From DAOSEK01 sp035363095 (GTDB taxonomy: Archaea; Nanobdellota; Nanobdellia; Woesearchaeales; UBA119), in the NCBI GenBank assembly GCA_035363095.1, contig DAOSEK010000007.1, forward strand, positions 1-55,056: a stretch of DNA of 55,056 nucleotides. Reading direction: 5' to 3'. Position 1 is the first letter of the stretch, and the number at the start of each line of letters is the position of its first letter. Below are positions 53,797 to 55,056 of this stretch, piece after piece. Made by a program: the position numbers and the translations under genes. Under the pieces are notes generated by a model, which was not told where the DNA came from, made no database searches, and saw nothing but the letters and a program-made list of their open reading frames with translations.

Positions 53797-54635
53797 AGAT
53801 TGGAATAACTGGGCATGATGGCTTTTTTGGAAGCCATCTTCTAAAAAAGATCAAGGAAGAGTTTTTAGGGACAGAACTTTCTTTATTTGATATGGCAAGG
53901 TATAATCTTTTGGATAAAAACTCTTTAAAGGATTTTGTTGAAGGGTGTGATGTTGTTATTCATCTCGCAGGGATTAATAGAGGAGAAGAAAAGGAATTTT
54001 TGGATATTAACGCAATTGGTACATATAATCTTGCAAGCGCTATTAAAGAATGGAATAAGAGTGCACAGCTAATATTTTCATCTTCAGTTCAGGTTTATAG
54101 ACCATCTTCTAAAAAAGTATATACTGAAAAAAACTTGCCAAAGCCCGCTTCCATTTACGGGATTTCCAAGAGGTTTGGAGAGAAACTAATAGAGTATTTA
54201 GGGATTAATCACACTATCTTTAGGTTCACAAACATCTATGGAGAGAATGCAAGGCCCAATTATAATTCTGTTGTTGCAACATTTATACATAATGCAATAA
54301 ATGAAAAACCAATATCAGTTAATTGCTCACTTGATAAAAGGATTAGCTTTTTGCATGTCAAAGACGCCTCAAGTGTTATAATAGACGCAATAAGAAGCCC
54401 TCAAAAAGGAATTTTTAATGTTTCAAACCCACAGATTGTAAGTATGAAAGATTTTTTGGATATTTTAAAGCAAGAATTTAGTAGTTTGGAAATAAATATC
54501 AAAAAAAGCTCTGATAAAAAGACAATCCTTACTGATTCTTCTCTTGCTAACAAAAAGTTTGGTTGGCAACCTAAACATTTTTTTAAGGAAGGAATATCAA
54601 AGGTTATAGAGTTTCATAAGCAGGAGGGGTATTAA
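53784..54635 (+). CDS. NAD-dependent epimerase/reductase, CapF N-terminal-like
   Basis: A 283-aa SDR protein. The nucleotide site is GITGHDGFFGSHL, followed by VIHLAGINRGEE and the active-site region SSSVQVYRPSS with YGISKRFGEKL. The sequence resembles the reductase half of CapF/WbjC, which reduces the 4-keto sugar made by CapE. The C-terminal cupin of CapF is missing and is found instead as the separate gene 2 bases downstream. Confidence 0.8.
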   Translation: MANLKIGITGHDGFFGSHLLKKIKEEFLGTELSLFDMARYNLLDKNSLKDFVEGCDVVIHLAGINRGEEKEFLDINAIGTYNLASAIKEWNKSAQLIFSSSVQVYRPSSKKVYTEKNLPKPASIYGISKRFGEKLIEYLGINHTIFRFTNIYGENARPNYNSVVATFIHNAINEKPISVNCSLDKRISFLHVKDASSVIIDAIRSPQKGIFNVSNPQIVSMKDFLDILKQEFSSLEINIKKSSDKKTILTDSSLANKKFGWQPKHFFKEGISKVIEFHKQEGY

Positions 54636-54637
54636 AA

Positions 54638-55009
54638 ATGGTAATTAATCCAGAAATCAAAAGGGATGAAAGAGGGGAACTTTGGGAGATTTTACACGCA
54701 AAAGATTGCAATAATTCTATCAAAGGGCAGATTTATGCGTTTTCTATTAATCCTGGGGCAGTTAGAGGCAATCATTTTCATAAAAGAAAAAAGGAATGGT
54801 TTTCTGTTATTTCTGGAGAATGTCTACTTATCCTAAAAGAGAACGGAAACGAAGAAGAGATTAATTTATCTGAAAATCTTCATCAAGTTGTTGAGGTTAA
54901 GCCAAATGTTATTCATACCTTTAAGAATGAGTCTAAAAAGCCTGCAATAATTATCGCGTATATTGACGAGGAGTTTAACTCCGAAGATAGCGATACATTT
55001 TATTCTTGA
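54638..55009 (+). CDS. Cupin protein, CapF C-terminal-like
   Basis: A 123-aa single-domain cupin with the metal-binding GNHFHKRKKEW and a later Glu/His set (HQVVEVKPNVIHTF). It matches the C-terminal cupin half of CapF, which acts as an epimerase before reduction, and ends SDTFYS like that domain. The gene follows the reductase by 2 bases. It appears complete; the last 47 bases of the window hold no gene but have a TATA-like TAAATAAAACC. Confidence 0.8.
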   Translation: MVINPEIKRDERGELWEILHAKDCNNSIKGQIYAFSINPGAVRGNHFHKRKKEWFSVISGECLLILKENGNEEEINLSENLHQVVEVKPNVIHTFKNESKKPAIIIAYIDEEFNSEDSDTFYS

Positions 55010-55056
55010 AAAATGCAGTAATCTTTAAATAAAACCTATTGTTACTGCAAAGTAAT

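Overview
The window looks like part of the chromosome of an AT-rich archaeon, most likely a DPANN lineage such as Woesearchaeota or Pacearchaeota; that placement is inferred and was not tested. Archaeal markers are ribosomal proteins L14e and L34e, an aRF1 release factor with NIKS and GGQ motifs, an AglB/STT3 oligosaccharyltransferase, a TrmB-type regulator, TATA-like promoter boxes and nearly leaderless starts. Some genes have a bacterial flavour: a complete lgt-like gene, CapE/CapF-like nucleotide-sugar genes and a type V CRISPR-Cas locus.

Region by region: 327-2999 is an ABC exporter (ATPase plus ABC-2 permease). 3041-4493 is an AbiE-type toxin/antitoxin pair. 5012-5084 is tRNA-Gln. 5320-15458 is a complete minus-strand type V CRISPR-Cas locus. 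In transcription order it runs cas12a, a second large effector resembling Cas12a2, a short Bro-N gene, cas4, cas1, cas2, a leader-like region, and an array of eight identical 36-bp repeats ending in the Cas12a-type crRNA stem-loop. 15934-16716 is an unknown gene divergent from cas12a. 16782-21949 holds a DUF362-like ferredoxin protein, a cysteine-rich predicted lipoprotein, a FemAB-like acyltransferase and a glucosidase-like (alpha/alpha) barrel protein. 21993-28827 is a tight run of eight membrane-anchored proteins of unknown function, several starting with a pilin-like basic-Gly-hydrophobic segment. 28869-37184 is a surface-glycan and envelope region (two GT2 glycosyltransferases, radical SAM protein, DUF2304, AglB, TrmB regulator, Lgt). 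37550-41554 carries a mucin-like membrane protein, a SprT-like peptidase and aRF1. 41560-42230 is an AT-rich satellite with an assembly gap. 42682-45673 is a second ABC exporter paralogous to the first. The rest holds a membrane-bound wHTH regulator, a TrmA/RumA-type methyltransferase, a membrane-anchored Lon-type peptidase without an AAA domain, L14e, L34e and a three-gene nucleotide-sugar cluster resembling capE plus split capF.

Two dispersed intergenic repeat families run through the second half. R1 is about 140 bp with three hairpins. R2 is about 130-145 bp with a GATTTCATGAAATC palindrome at one end and a hairpin plus T-run at the other. One R1 copy is interrupted by R2, giving a natural filled-versus-empty site comparison.

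The most notable system is the paired Cas12a and Cas12a2-like locus. Both effectors keep all three RuvC acidic residues and lie back to back in one operon with one array. Known biology of the families suggests one guide set feeding a DNA-cutting effector and an RNA-triggered, growth-arresting effector. The cas operon, the AbiE pair and tRNA-Gln together form a small defence island.
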